Of a stretch of 64,000 nucleotides of DNA, positions 12,678 through 24,245 are shown piece after piece. Every line of letters starts with the position of its first letter. Within the stretch, counting starts at the first letter, position 1. The notes under the pieces were generated by a model. The model was not told the origin of the DNA. It was given only the letters and a program-made list of their open reading frames with translations, and ran no database searches. Source of the stretch: Ischnura elegans (Eukaryota; Arthropoda; Insecta; Odonata; Coenagrionidae); contig NC_060259.1 of assembly GCF_921293095.1 (NCBI RefSeq), positions 45,179,812-45,243,811 on the forward strand, read 5' to 3'. Both the position numbers and the translations under genes were made by a program.

Positions 12678-13029
12678 TGCATAGCTTCCTATTTCAAACT
12701 TCTCCTCCGTATTTGCTGAAATTTTATTTCGTTTTCACTAATTGAACTTCATGCGGTCCTGTTGACCTATTCTCACCAATCGCATCTTAAATTTACCTAT
12801 CATACGTGGGCATATAAATATATAAAGATGAGTAATATCTGACATTCTAAGAAAATGCAAAATGCTTTTGGTTCTCTTGGACCTCAAGATCATTTTTTTA
12901 GGATTACGTTTAAATCACGGTTTAATTATTTTACATGGCGTTCTCGATTCCGATACCGTGTCCTAGAATCGATGGAATTGAGAATCAACATCTAGAATCG
13001 ACTCGTCCCTGGTTAAGGCAATCTGGAAA

Positions 13030-13330
13030 GAATGGTTAGGCGTGAGGAAGGGTTTGCCGTGGCATTGGGAGGGCCCGGGTGGGCGCGGACCGCGAGATTG
13101 GACGAGGGGTTGTCGTGCGGTGTCGCCCGTGGTGCACGCTTGTAAGCCGATAGGTGCAGTGACGCTGGGTGAAGCTGGCCCGGCTAACGCACGACGACAG
13201 CTCTGCCCCCCCGCCACCGCGCCGCCGACACCCGACACCTTCCATTTCGACCCCCTCCACCTCTCACTCCCCCTCAGAAATTCGCTCGGGCCGTTGCTTC
13301 GGGAATGCAACCCGTTTCTATGTCAAATCG
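13030..13330. other. CpG- and GC-rich block, function unknown
   Basis: This is a roughly 300-bp GC-rich, CpG-rich island in AT-rich DNA. Open frames of 115-120 codons exist on both strands, but their translations are low complexity and match no family I know. It could be a promoter-type island or a GC-rich repeat end; its 3' part is duplicated at 13697. Confidence 0.4.
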
Positions 13331-13870
13331 GAAATCTCATCGATACATTTTTCATTATGCATTTCAGTGAGTTAGCACTTACCGTACTGACCATAGTACT
13401 GTAGATTTTTATCCCGGTGCTGGCCATTTTCAATACTTTTATGTCATTTCTTAACAACCAACCTTTGATGCGAGGAGTAAGGTTTTTTATCATTCTAAAG
13501 AATGAATTTTGCTTTTGTTTTTTCATTTGTTTATGTAGGTTGGATTTAGAGGTTTATTACTTTGTTATAAATGGCAAAATTCGATTATTCGGAAGACGGA
13601 TGGCATAAATTTACTCCCATAGCACGCAAAGTGTTAATATTTTTTATTTGTAGTCGGCCAGGTCTTTCGTAATATGCAGCCTTCGTGATCACGTGTCACT
13701 CCCCCTCAGAAATTTGCTCGGGCCGTTGCTTCGGGAACGCAACCCGTTTCCACGTTAAATCGGATTTTTCATCGATGCATTTTTTATTATACATTTCTGT
13801 GAGATACTATTTGGTAGGTGTAGTCGGCCAGGTAGTTCTTATGTAATATGATGCCTTCTTGATCACATTT
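13264..13870 (+). repeat. Direct repeat of about 110 bp plus a shared tail
   Basis: CTCCCCCTCAGAAATTCGCT through CATTTCAGTGAG (13266-13375) recurs at 13699-13803. Copy 1 is followed by TAGTCGGCCAGGTCTTTCGTAATATG at about 13651, and copy 2 by a related form at about 13820. The layout is a diverged tandem duplication with a period of about 430 bp and an internal deletion in copy 2. Confidence 0.7.
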
Positions 13871-14429
13871 TACTTCTATTCTATAAAAATACTACTTATG
13901 TGCCCCTAGTTTTAATCATATGTTGGCTGCTGTTACGACTGGTATCCGATATTTTTTTCGCTAGATGTGGTTTTATTTCACATTCGGGCAAATCGGCATT
14001 TTTCCTAGAGAGAATTTAGCTGGCTGTGGAATTACGTCAAAATCTGCTGGGAAAGTATTGGCTGAGGGTTAATGTGTTAAAGGAATGCCATGAATATTAT
14101 CTTTATTTAAAATTGGGATGTAGTGCATTCTATTTTGGCCCTGAAATCTGGTGATTGTTTAACCCTTTTACCTGCTAAAGGCTAGCCCCTCAGGTCTGAT
14201 ACTTCTACTTGCCTTATTGTTAGGTACCATATCATTGTCTAGGCAGCTTTTTGCATCTTGTATTATCTTTGGGTATTAATTTTTCGTGATGGCTTAATTT
14301 TTAGAAACTAAACAAAATAAGGTTTCTTTCGTTGCATTAATGCCTCTGCGGTTGTGCAAGTTTCAGTATGTATCGAAAAGTAAAAAAAAGGAAGGATGAA
14401 ATCCATGAAGTTGTTCACTACCGACCGAC

Positions 14430-14660
14430 CTCTGTGGCGGCGGGGTTAAGTCCTCGCCTGCCGAACAATAGGTCGTGGGTTCGAGTCTTGCCTGGGTAAG
14501 TTTCCCCTATCCAGGGTATGGTTGTTCGCATAAAGTTTATATTACAATAGAAGGTAGAGTATTTATGGTTTTTCGTGTTTCTATCGGGTCATTTGTTAAA
14601 TAACCCGATAGAAAATGGCCGATAGGAGCTGTATTCGATGGTTTGGGAATTGAATAAAAC
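14430..14660 (+). mobile_element. tRNA-derived SINE
   Basis: A Pol III B-box, GGTTCGAGTCT at 14478-14488, lies downstream of a GTGGCGGCGGGGTTAAGTCC head. The sequence that follows, CCCTATCCAGGGTATGG, is also found in the SINE at 28966, so they are one family. A 12-bp stem hairpin (TTTCTATCGGGT ... ACCCGATAGAAA, about 14578-14615) lies near its 3' side. Confidence 0.65.
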
Positions 14661-15090
14661 AATTAAAAAAATAAAAAGTACCTATCATGAAGTGTTAATG
14701 ACCTAAAAAATATTTTTGATGAATGAGACTTCTCGGTGGTTCTCGATGGAAAATGAAGTATGCATTCATAATGGACGGTATATTTATTTCTAAGTGCATT
14801 AACAATAGCGAAGTGCTTTTGCAAATGTGCATACCACTAACTTACTTATGCTCAAGTGAATTTGCTTACTAATTGTTGGTATCTAGCTACACTATGAGCC
14901 TCAAACTCTGAGAAATTACCTACCGTCCGTGTTGCTTACGCGTCAGTCTTTTTAGCAGATTATCGGCTGTAAACAAAACTACATGGATCACGGCTTATGA
15001 TGCTCATTTTGGGTCGTAGTGCGTCCGTTAACTTAATTTGAAGCCAAAAGTTCAGTCAGCTACTTTAATCAGGCATTTTATCTCCCAATA

Positions 15091-15739
15091 GGGTAGTTTC
15101 CTTCATCAAAGAAAACAAAAGGCATTGATGGCGATTCGTTACCCACCATTAGTGTATTCATAATACACAAATTATTTGGTTTTTGAAATACCGGTTTAGA
15201 CGAATGGCAAGGGTCAAATTTTAACCTCATTTGAAAAAGGCCAGATTGGCGCCCATGCGATTCCACTCCACGTGACGTCACAGGGACCTAGTTTCTACAC
15301 GAGAGGATAGGAGTTATGCATCGTCAGAGGCTACCAATGCATGCATGAGGCACAGAGCTCAGGGAAACATGTCTTAATAATCACCTATTAAAACTGGCTA
15401 AGGTCGGAAAGTTTTCTTCGCTTGATAAGGTATTAATAAACCTTTTTTAAGCCATGCGCTACCAGACAGGAAGGTACTCAGCTACCTGTTAGCATCCTGC
15501 GTCCTATCAGCGCTCAGAGCCTCGATCAAGGTCACCTACCAGGCGGGAGGGGGAACCAGAAATACGTCACACGGAGAGATTTCCTTACCCGTCGCGTTTT
15601 CGCGCGCTTGAAAATTTTCACTTTTCATTTAATCGCGAAAAATAGATATCGTCATTTAAAAATCTAAAAGCGTGAAATACGTACTCCAGGAGTAATAATC
15701 TTTCGATTTAGGCAATAAAAAAATAATAGGAAACCACCC
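15091..15739 (+). mobile_element. TA-flanked MITE, copy 1 (649 bp)
   Basis: The ends are GGGTAGTTTCC and GGAAACCACCC (inverted, one mismatch), each flanked by TA. This suggests a Tc1/mariner-type target site. There is no coding capacity. The body holds a perfect TGACGTCA at 15273-15280. Other copies lie at 18848-20035 and 58381-58966. Confidence 0.85.
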
Positions 15740-15744
15740 TATTA

Positions 15745-18700
15745 CGATTAATGTCTCGGTTGGAACTTGGAATATGTGACACCTAACCTTTGTATGTGCA
15801 TATTTATATGGGCTCTTTTTAGCGAATGAAATTGTGATGTAATCCGAGTTAAATGTTCCCTAACCTTAATGAAGGCCTCGTTGTTGACTTAATTTGTTTC
15901 TATGGGTTGGGCTGTAACGACAGTAACTTTTTATCTTTCGTTTTTTAGTCAGTAATACTTTTCCCTGTTGCCGGGTCCTGATAAAGATAAAATGAGAGTT
16001 TATCTCAGTCAAGTTGCGAAATGAAATTGTTGCTTGATACCCATTTCTAGGGGTACAACTGTTTTGGTACCAACAAACTTTTAAGGGGCTTGGTAATAGT
16101 CGCGGTAAATTTATAATGATTTGTGCTTGCGCTCCTGAGGGACGTCTTGCCACCTTTTCTATCGTAGATGAACTTTCGATTTCGGGAGTCTCTGATTCAT
16201 ACTCTTCCGAAAAGCGCAATTTTTTGGTGCTGTCATTTTGATTTCCCAAATATTCTTGTGTACGCTTTATCGGTAGGGTTTCGTAATCGCTTTCGGTTAT
16301 TTCACTACGTGCAGTGTGACGTATTTATGAGCATTTTTATTTTGGAATTGAATTATCTTTACATACTGTGACGTATCTCGTTCAAAATATTTTTTATTTA
16401 AAGGGGGAACCCACCCAGGCATCGGGGGTCCGGGAAATTTTCTGAAAAATGACGTGCCTGGAAATACATTAATTTTACATCATTTTGGCTGTTAAAATTT
16501 AACTTTCAGTAGGTGTAGTTGTCATATGTCAAAACTAGATAAGAGTTATACATTTTTTATTTCTCTGAGGCTTTGGGGGGGGATCTATTCCCCTCTTCCC
16601 CTTGTAGTTACGCCACTGCTCATCAGAATCAGAAAGGTAAGGGCTGAATGATGGTTTGGTCTTGATCAACGTATATTTACTTCATTTTAACGTTTTCGTA
16701 ATCCTTTGAAGTGTACGAAACAACCCCGTGTTGAAATCAGTTGTTTCTCTTGAACCCATAATGCTATTATTTTGTCACGTACTGCGTAAAAAATATTTCA
16801 TATAAAGAGTATTCACATTGCAGATTCCTATCGTTAGTCTGCTCATCCTCCGGAACTTAACTTGATGATTTAATTTATGCTCCGTGCTTGATAAGTCACG
16901 TTTGTACTCGTGAACGTTATCTGCCCACTTCGACTCAGTCGTTGAAGTCTCCGAGCGTTAACAAACTTTCTCTAGGATCCCATGCTGCGTTATGATAGTC
17001 TGCGTTAGAAATTGAATTTAGGAGAAATCCCGATTGCACTAACGATTAGCTCACTGATTTTACTTACTATTTCGGATAGGATTTTTTACGTCTGAATACT
17101 TAGAGAATTAATACTTAATATCCAAGGAGTTTCACAACTTGAGAATGAGAGGAGATTTCTTCTTACTGTGTTTTGTGTGATTCAAATGAGTACTTATAAT
17201 TTCTTTTTGGGAATAACGAACCACCAAATCCAGGAATTGTAATGGTGGGTGCGTTTTATATGTCTATGAGTCAAGTTGTTATATTTGATCCGTTTTTATA
17301 TTTGAAGTAAAAACTCTTTTCCTTCAATACGCAACCCTCATTTTTGCTCATGAATTCGTTCCGCATTAAAAAATCTTTAGATAATATGCCATGGATATGC
17401 GACGGTAAGTAAAATGGTCCTCGAAAAGGATCTCCTGACATTGACTGCTTACAATTAAGATATTGTCAGATCAAAATAAAATATTAAAGTGGCATTAAGT
17501 AAAAAATAAAGTTTTATATTTTAATATTAAATATTATGAGTTCCCAAATTGGTCACCAAATTTTAATGGATGAAATAGTTCGTTGGAGCTCAATTTTAAA
17601 GTTTTATTCAATTTTTTTCGTCATCTTAGAGAAAAATATATTGTGTAAGGAATTTGGAGTACCCGGAAAATATTTTTAAAATTATGAAATGCACCTTTGG
17701 AAATTTATATGGATTTGAAGTATACTCACAGTTGCGTTATATATTTGAAAGCGTATAAATATGCTTGCATTGAATTAATATTATTAGTTTTTATTTGGGA
17801 ATTCGATGAAATAAATAGTATGTTTTATTAATAAAATGGATTGCTTATGGTTTTCCCTGACCTAAATGTTATCTCAATACGAGCGTAATGAGCCAATAGG
17901 GAAAGCGCCTAATTTGTCTATTTATACTCCCGATTGTGGAAGAAAACAATTCTTAATAGCACGGCAAGCACTGAATACTCGTACTCCCAGGGCGGTACTT
18001 AAGAATCCATTGCGGGCCTCATGATAGCAGTAGCCCTTCTTGCAGATGAGGGAGTTTTTAACGAGGGGAAATTGACCCCTTGGATGCGGAAGCATGTATT
18101 TTAAGAAGTGTAAAATCATGCGGATGATGAGACTCCCCAGGGAATGCTCTCATTGTGGCCCGCGCGAGACACGGAAAAATGAGTGGCATGAAGTACGCAC
18201 GGCGGAGATAAATGAGGGGAAACAGTGCTCTGTCTCACCGCTCATCCGAAGGTATTCATTAGAAAGGACCTTGGGCATCATTACGCCGTGGATGCGCGAT
18301 GATATGCAATCATTCTCTTAGAGAAAAATTATGCGTATTTTGCTGTTAAGTTATGAATTTTTGGTTAGGATTAAAAAAAGTATTTCACCATTTTAATGGC
18401 GTATTTCAGTCCATTATAATTGATCTGCCACAAAATGTTTCTACTTTCATGCCATGATGGAAGGAAACTGTAGCTTGAGTGTTGTAGCTGAAACGATAAA
18501 GATACCAGCCAGCTGAAATGAAGTGGTCGTAGGGATATTTACTGTATAATTGTTACAAAAAATATTTTTTTGAAAAATTCTGCCTCTGACTAACAAGGTG
18601 TGAGCAGAAAGAGACCTACTTGATATGTTTTGAGTTCACCGACGGTCTTGTATTACTTTATTGTCAAGGTTTTTGGCTGAAAGGTGGCTAACCTGTTTTT

Positions 18701-18840
18701 TGTATTCGTCAGTAATGCTTTTATGTTTACACGTTTTAATTGATATTGTTTTTTCGTGATCATCATGAAAATCTTTTCAAGATATCATTGAAAAAACGAA
18801 ACAGAGACAGTTTATAGTAATGGGTTTTTGTATAAAGCAG
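15745..18840. other. No gene seen; AT-rich, with one short decayed element end
   Basis: I see no exon-like block. About 16400-16615 is G-rich at its left and ends TTACGCCACTG, a common DNA-transposon terminus. Open frames at 15866-16249 and 17922-18321 have no recognisable domain. Confidence 0.5.
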
Positions 18841-18847
18841 GGCAATA

Positions 18848-20035
18848 GGGTAGTTTCCTTCATCAAAGAAAACGAAAGGCATTGTTTGCGATTCGTTACC
18901 CAGGATTAGTGTATTCATAATATACAAATTATGGTTTTATAAATCCCAGTTTAGAAGAATGTTAATGGTCAATTTTAACCTCATTTGAAAAAGGCAAGAT
19001 TGGCGCCCATGCGATGCCACTCCACGTGAAGTCACAGGGACCTAGATTCTATACGATTAGTAAGGAGTTTTACATCGTCTGGGATTACCAATGCATGCAT
19101 GTGGCACAGAGCTCAGGGAAACGTTTATTAATAATCACCTTTTGAAATTGCCTTTGGTCGGAAAGTTTCCTTCGTTTGATAGGGTATTAATAATAATAAT
19201 AATTTATTCTTCCATGCATACATATTTTTTACAGACTATTACATCCATTCAAGGAAGTAAGGTAGCCCATAAGGCAATAAGCCTGTGTTTAGGCTAACTT
19301 CAAATTTCATAAATTGCGGAAATGATAACACATACAACCAAAATACACAATACCTTGAGAAAAAAAAACATGTGCGTAATAATATAATAACAGAGCTGAC
19401 CTTAAGATGAGATACAACTTATAATGTACAACACATATGATGCCTAGGGTATTTTCTGCAATATACCGACCCTTTCCCATAGTTTTTCGATGTCTTCAAA
19501 AGTCATTATCCATTTCTGTATCAACCTTTTGTATTTACCAAAACAATTTGTCTCTTTAATTGTATTTGGTAGAATATTATACAATTTTGGTCCCATATAC
19601 AAAAAACTCCTTTTATACATCGTTAAATTAGGCTTGTGCATAGGGATCGAGAAACCTCTGCGAGAATTAAACAGCACATTGCTCCCAAAAAATTTTGGAC
19701 TGTATCCACTACGCAAAAAAAACATAATCCATATTAAGCCAATCGCTACCTGCTAGCAGGGTACTCTGCTACTTGCTAGCAACCTGCATCGTATCGGCGC
19801 TCATAGTCTCGCACCAAGGTGGCCTCAAACGGTGGCAGCTGGAACCAGAATGACGTCACACGGGCTTTTCCCAGCATTCATACTTAGCAGTCGCGTTTTC
19901 GCGTGCTTGAAAATTTTCACTTTTCATTTAATCGCGAAAAATAGATATCGTCATTTAAAAATTTAAAAGCGTGTAATACGTACTCGAGGAGTAATAATCT
20001 TTCGAATTAGGCAGTTAAAAAATAGGAAACCACCC
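18848..20035 (+). mobile_element. TA-flanked MITE, copy 2, interrupted by a LINE fragment
   Basis: This copy has the same ends as copy 1 (GGGTAGTTTCC ... GGAAACCACCC with TA on both sides). It is about 650 bp of MITE split by about 540 bp of foreign sequence at 19195-19735. A TGACGTCA site is at 19851-19858; the site equivalent to 15273 is mutated to TGAAGTCA. Confidence 0.85.
19195..19735 (-). mobile_element. 5'-truncated LINE 3' end inside a MITE
   Basis: On the minus strand, 19725-19444 stays open for 93 codons and reads like the C-terminal tail of a non-LTR retrotransposon ORF2 (TMYKRSFLYMGPKLYNILP, then FGKYKRLIQKWI). An (ATT)n run at the low-coordinate side is its 3' tail. Only the tail of the element is present, so it could not have been active after insertion. 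Confidence 0.75.
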
Positions 20036-20039
20036 TAGT

Positions 20040-20600
20040 CAAAGATGCAGTTAAGTGCAAGTTTAAAAAATAAATGCAGCACACACCAATTAAAAATTTA
20101 TTTATTATTGAGAGAGTCAGCAGCTGGGACCAAAGCGAAAGTCTTAAAGGGTGTCTAATTCCTAATTTTTCTTTTTTTATCCGTACTTCAAGTATTATTT
20201 ATATTATGAGAAATGAAATTATAGTCATAAAAATAGTAATAATTATTGTATTTGAAGTTTCTCATTTTTGTGTTAATTTTGTCTTAAAATGGCCTCAATA
20301 AATATTTTGTAAGTGTTTTACATTGCTGTACGAGGTCAGAGTGTGTAGCCCATCCGTTGTTTCTATTTTGCTATGTTGAAATGATGTTTTCAGTCTCGAT
20401 CTCGATTAATGGCTCGCAGATAGCAGTTGCGCATGTGATCATCCTATACTTGTTGCGCCTGGATTTTGGTCTCTCGTCCTCTGTTGTGACTTGCAGAGAG
20501 TTTCCCCCCGACGAAAAGGACCGAATACCACCGATTACAGAACGCTTGAAGGGATCTGAGGTATCGTGTGCCTTGACACCCACACCATCGACATTTTTAC
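20040..20600. other. No gene seen; AT-rich spacer
   Basis: Open frames here (75-86 codons) have no family resemblance, and I see no repeat shared with the rest of the window. Confidence 0.4.
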
Positions 20601-20604
20601 GAGC

Positions 20605-21160
20605 TGGGAAAACCTGAGACCATGAGAACCATCGTAATGAGAACCGTTGGGACTGTTGTCACGGAGCCGGCGACGCGAGCGGGGGATGGCCCAGGTGTGG
20701 TGGGGGTCGGCTGCCGAATTCCGGTTGTGGGGACATTGGCTGCCGGATGAGTCGCTGGACAGCGCCGTGACCCTTCGTGACCCACGAGAGCCGATGTAGG
20801 GGGGGTATCAATGGCAGGCAGCCCCGGGATCGGGGCCGGATGAGGGCAGCCGAGGAGCACGCCTGAGAGAGCGGGTGTCGTGGCTGTCAATCAGCTTCTC
20901 GTCTGGCGCAGCAGAACCACGCCCTGGCGGCGACAGGGTAGTGGCGGGAAAAATGCCGAGCGGCCGGTCGCGTCTTCGCCGTATTTTGAATCTGAGAGTG
21001 GGTGGGGCTGCTCGGCCAGTTTGTGAGGAGAGTGTGAAACCATTGAAGAGCCTCGTAGTCCATGGTGAGCGAGTTATCTTTGGGGTCACTTGGCCGAAAA
21101 CGGAGGTTTTTATACACGCATGGTCATGGGGTCGCTAAGTTTGCTCTGCGTCTCCACTTG
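20605..21160. other. CpG-rich block, possible promoter or untranslated exon
   Basis: About 550 bp are GC- and CpG-rich. Open frames of 76-97 codons occur in several frames on both strands and match nothing I recognise. Non-repetitive CpG density of this sort often marks a promoter or first exon. I see neither a TATA box placed convincingly nor a coding start I would trust. Confidence 0.4.
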
Positions 21161-21680
21161 CAGCCCCCAAGAGGCCCTTTGAAAATCGTTCCCAGCCAAT
21201 GCGAGTGGAAAAGACTTATTCTATTCACTTTGGCTCTCATCTGTCGTGTTGGTCGGGAAGGATTGAATTTTCCCAAGGCTCTAGTTGCCTATTGGAGGCG
21301 CTGCTGGTAAAAATGACCCTTCACGTGTTTTAAAGTGGGAGTGGTCAGAAGATGGGAATGCTGGGTGAATTATTGAAATATGATTTAAAAAAATTCTGCG
21401 CCAACATGTAATAAATAACTTAAATTAATTGCGTGAGCCGAAGAATGAAAATTGTTGCTTCTAAAACCTTTTGGTGTAAAATTTGAATATATACGTATTT
21501 TAATGTATACGTAATTATAACGCGATGAAATGAGAAAATACTTACACTATATCAGAAAATTTCTCGGGCCTTATATCGAGATCATGCTCATTCTTATGTG
21601 CCGGAATATAGCTAATGTGTTTAAGTATACCGGGACTAGCCACGGTGATAACTTTTACGGAGTCATCCGCAATGCACAAA
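21160..21680. other. No gene seen
   Basis: This is an AT-rich spacer. The open frames are short and featureless. Confidence 0.4.
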
Positions 21681-21711
21681 TTGTGCGAAAAATCCAGAGG
21701 AAAAATCATTT

Positions 21712-21783
21712 GCCTTGACCGGGAATCGAACCCGGATCCCTAGATTTCCGGCCGAGTGCTTTATTCAGTTACGCTACCGAGGC
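21712..21783 (-). repeat. tRNA-like unit, minus strand, GGA anticodon position
   Basis: A 72-base unit beginning GCCTCGG on the minus strand folds as a cloverleaf with one acceptor mismatch. It has the T-arm CCGGG-TTCGAAT-CCCGG. The anticodon position reads GGA, but base 33 is C where U is expected. It is the mirror partner of 21796-21867. It is probably a SINE head or a tRNA pseudogene, not a working tRNA. Confidence 0.65.
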
Positions 21784-21795
21784 GTTATTCTCCCC

Positions 21796-21867
21796 GCCTC
21801 GGTAGCTGAACTGGATAAAGCACTCGGACGGAAATCTAGGGATCCGGGTTCGAATCCCGGTCAAGGC
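21796..21867 (+). repeat. tRNA-like unit, plus strand, perfect A and B boxes
   Basis: This 72-base unit runs from GCCTCGG to TCAAGGC. TAGCTGAACTGG is a perfect A-box and GGTTCGAATCC a perfect B-box for Pol III. The cloverleaf forms with a C-A mismatch at acceptor position 5 and one anticodon-stem mismatch. The anticodon position is GGA with C33. Both outer flanks continue the inverted repeat (21681-21711 with 21868-21900), so the two units are part of one foldback. Confidence 0.65.
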
Positions 21868-22137
21868 GAATGATTTTTCCTCTGTGGATTTTTCGCACAA
21901 TAGCTAATGTGTGATGTATTTAAATGACAGGTTGGTCATTTGTTTCCCTTTTATTGAAGGTCCCGGTAAGTGTGTTGCTACATTCGATGTGATTAGTGTA
22001 GCGAATCAGCTCTTCGATTTGGTAGCACTGGTGTTTGAATTGTAGTTACCGGGAAAAATGAAGGTCCTTGCTGAATGTTAAACCTAAGTCACTAAGCATG
22101 CAGTCCCCTTATTATCCATGTGCCGTATTCAGTAAGG

Positions 22138-22488
22138 AGGAAGGCTTTGAGGAGTTATAATTGAATTGTAAATCGTGCTCAATATTATGTTTGCTTTCTT
22201 AGTTCAGCGTGTAGCTTGAGGTGAAAAAAGATCTAATGCTTTCTCGGCTCATGTTGGTTGTGAAGGCTTTTCGGGTGCTCCACCAGCTAATCTCCTCCAT
22301 GGCTGCCGTGAAAAGGAAGGCTTTGAGGAGTTATAATTGAATTGTAAATCGTGCTCAATATTATGTTTGCTTTCTTAGTTCAGCGTGTAGCTTGAGGTGA
22401 AAAAAGATCTAATGCTTTCTCGGCTCATGTTGGTTGTGAAGGCTTTTCGGGTGCTCCACCAGCTAATCTCCTCCATGGCTGCCGTGAA
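22138..22488 (+). repeat. 175-bp tandem duplication, two copies
   Basis: The units 22138-22312 and 22314-22488 have a period of 176 and look identical apart from the junction bases. The second copy contains GAAGGCTTTTCGGGTGCTCCAC, whose inverted form lies at 22529-22552, so the duplicated unit includes one terminus of a small inverted-repeat element. Confidence 0.9.
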
Positions 22489-22585
22489 TTGGCAGATTTG
22501 AATTGGCAACCATAGGGAAGACTACCCAGTGGAGCACCCGAGAAGCCTTCAATAGTTTGAGGTGACTCTATTTATGTGAGGTGAG

Positions 22586-22805
22586 GTAATTTATGTAGAG
22601 GATTGTAGGTTGTAAAAGCAGTCATTTGTATAGGATCAAAATATTAATTTTTCTAATTGAAACTTTTTTCTTAAAATGCGCTACTTAGGATACGTGAAGG
22701 CACGGCTTGTGAGGGTAGTAGGGTATTGATTGAAAACAAAAAAGCAAAAATTGTAGTGCTATTTCATCTCTGTTTGTAATGTGCCGTTGACAGGCAACTG
22801 TAATG
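22586..22805 (+). repeat. 220-bp direct repeat, copy 1
   Basis: GTAATTTATGTAGAGGATTG through CAACTGTAATG recurs at 25527-25746 in the same orientation with about 5-6% difference by eye. I see no target-site duplication or LTR-type TG...CA ends. Confidence 0.85.
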
Positions 22806-23885
22806 TACTCTGTAATTGTACTCCACCGTTGCATATGTTTTCCAATAGTTTCAAAGGAAGTACAGGAGGGATGTTTTAGCCATATTGGTTACTCCTTTGA
22901 ATTTTATTGTCTAAAAATGATTTTATTTCGTTATCAAAAAAATTCAGTTAGCACTTCATGATCATTTACTTAAAGTTATTTTTTTAGGTGCTTGAGAAAT
23001 AGTTAGAGGCATTTACTAAATTTTGTAAAGTAAATGCTTCGTTTAATACCAAGTGGTGAGCTATTAAGAAAGTATATGAACGCTTTACTCTATCTGAATT
23101 TGAGCAAGTCGGTTATTCCTATTCAGTTTGTGCGATGGAAAGGGAGGAGTGGAACAAGATCAGATTATTTTCTCTCTTTAGTTTTTATTATTTTATTCTG
23201 GAACTAAAAATGGTAGTTGAATTAATTGTCATTATTTCGTGTGGTAGCATAAATAGTTCGTGCACGTTTGTCAAATTATTCATTTACCTATTAACTCTAA
23301 TTTTTCTGTACAATTTTCTCTACGCTCTAATTTTTCCGATTTTTTATGCTTTCTTTCGTAATGATTCCAGCTTATATTTTTCCAATCAACTGTCTTCATG
23401 GATTTATTAAATATTATTTACTTTGCTTTCATATTAAGTATTAGCTTATTCTTTCATATTAAGTTGTAGCTTAAGTATCGCTTGTTCCTCTTATTTCAAT
23501 ATATTTATTTTTTAACGATTATCAGGCGTCTGTTCGCCAATACTGCGAGAATTGTTTTCTGTACCTTAAAAGTAAAACGCTGAAATAGTAATTTCCACTC
23601 ATAATAGTATCGTTCGTATCTTTCATTTTAGGGCGATGGGTAGTTGTTACATCTTTCATAATTTTTGGCTTGATAGAAGGTATTCTCATCCCTTTATCTT
23701 GACACCTGTTAACTATACATTTGTTGCAAGTGTGGGGTTAATGACGTAGGTAAGGTTGAGGTTGGTGGTTTTCTGTTGAGAAAAAACGGGAGGTAAGAAT
23801 TAGATTTTTTGCTCTTGAAGTCAAAAATTGTATCAAATACCCTTTTTTATGCTGGATGAATTTGCCCCTGTTGCATCTTGACCGG
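22806..23885. other. No gene seen
   Basis: This is AT-rich sequence with no repeat copy that I recognise. The 91-codon frame at 23135-23410 is Phe/Ile/Leu-rich by composition and has no start or splice context. Confidence 0.4.
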
Positions 23886-24139
23886 TCAGTGTGGTCTGCT
23901 AGTGGTGGAACATGCTTTTGTACGCCTTCTTTGACTTACGTTCGGTCAAGCTAAGTGTGCCACCTGCGTCACGGATATGGGTGGATAGATTACCTCCTTC
24001 GGAATGATTTCTTCCGGCTTCGCTTGCGTAAACCCAATGATATAACCGTGCCTTTACCTTCCGCCGTGGTGTACTGACAAGGGAAGTAGAGGTCCCCACG
24101 TCCTGCGGCGACCCCAAAATTTGCCTTTCTCCTGTGCGT

Positions 24140-24245
24140 AGTACGTATTGGGGAGCTTGGTGACCTTGTGGGTAGAGGGCTAGGATTTGACTTATGGGCC
24201 CCGGGTTCAAGTCCTTTGGGTACAACGCCAGTGCCTTTGTTCAAT
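24140..24245 (+). mobile_element. tRNA-derived SINE head
   Basis: A B-box, GGTTCAAGTCC at 24204-24214, follows an A-box-like TTGGTGACCTTGTGGGTAGAG at about 24157-24177. The more GC-rich stretch upstream (23910-24140), with open frames on the minus strand, may belong to the same composite repeat. Confidence 0.5.

Noticed and set aside
13042..13404. 120-codon frame in the 13-kb CpG block
   Set aside because: There is no domain, the opposite strand is equally open, and part of the block is a duplicated non-coding repeat.
21796..21867. A functional tRNA-Ser(GGA) gene
   Set aside because: C at position 33, acceptor and anticodon-stem mismatches and the inverted-dimer setting point to a SINE or pseudogene.
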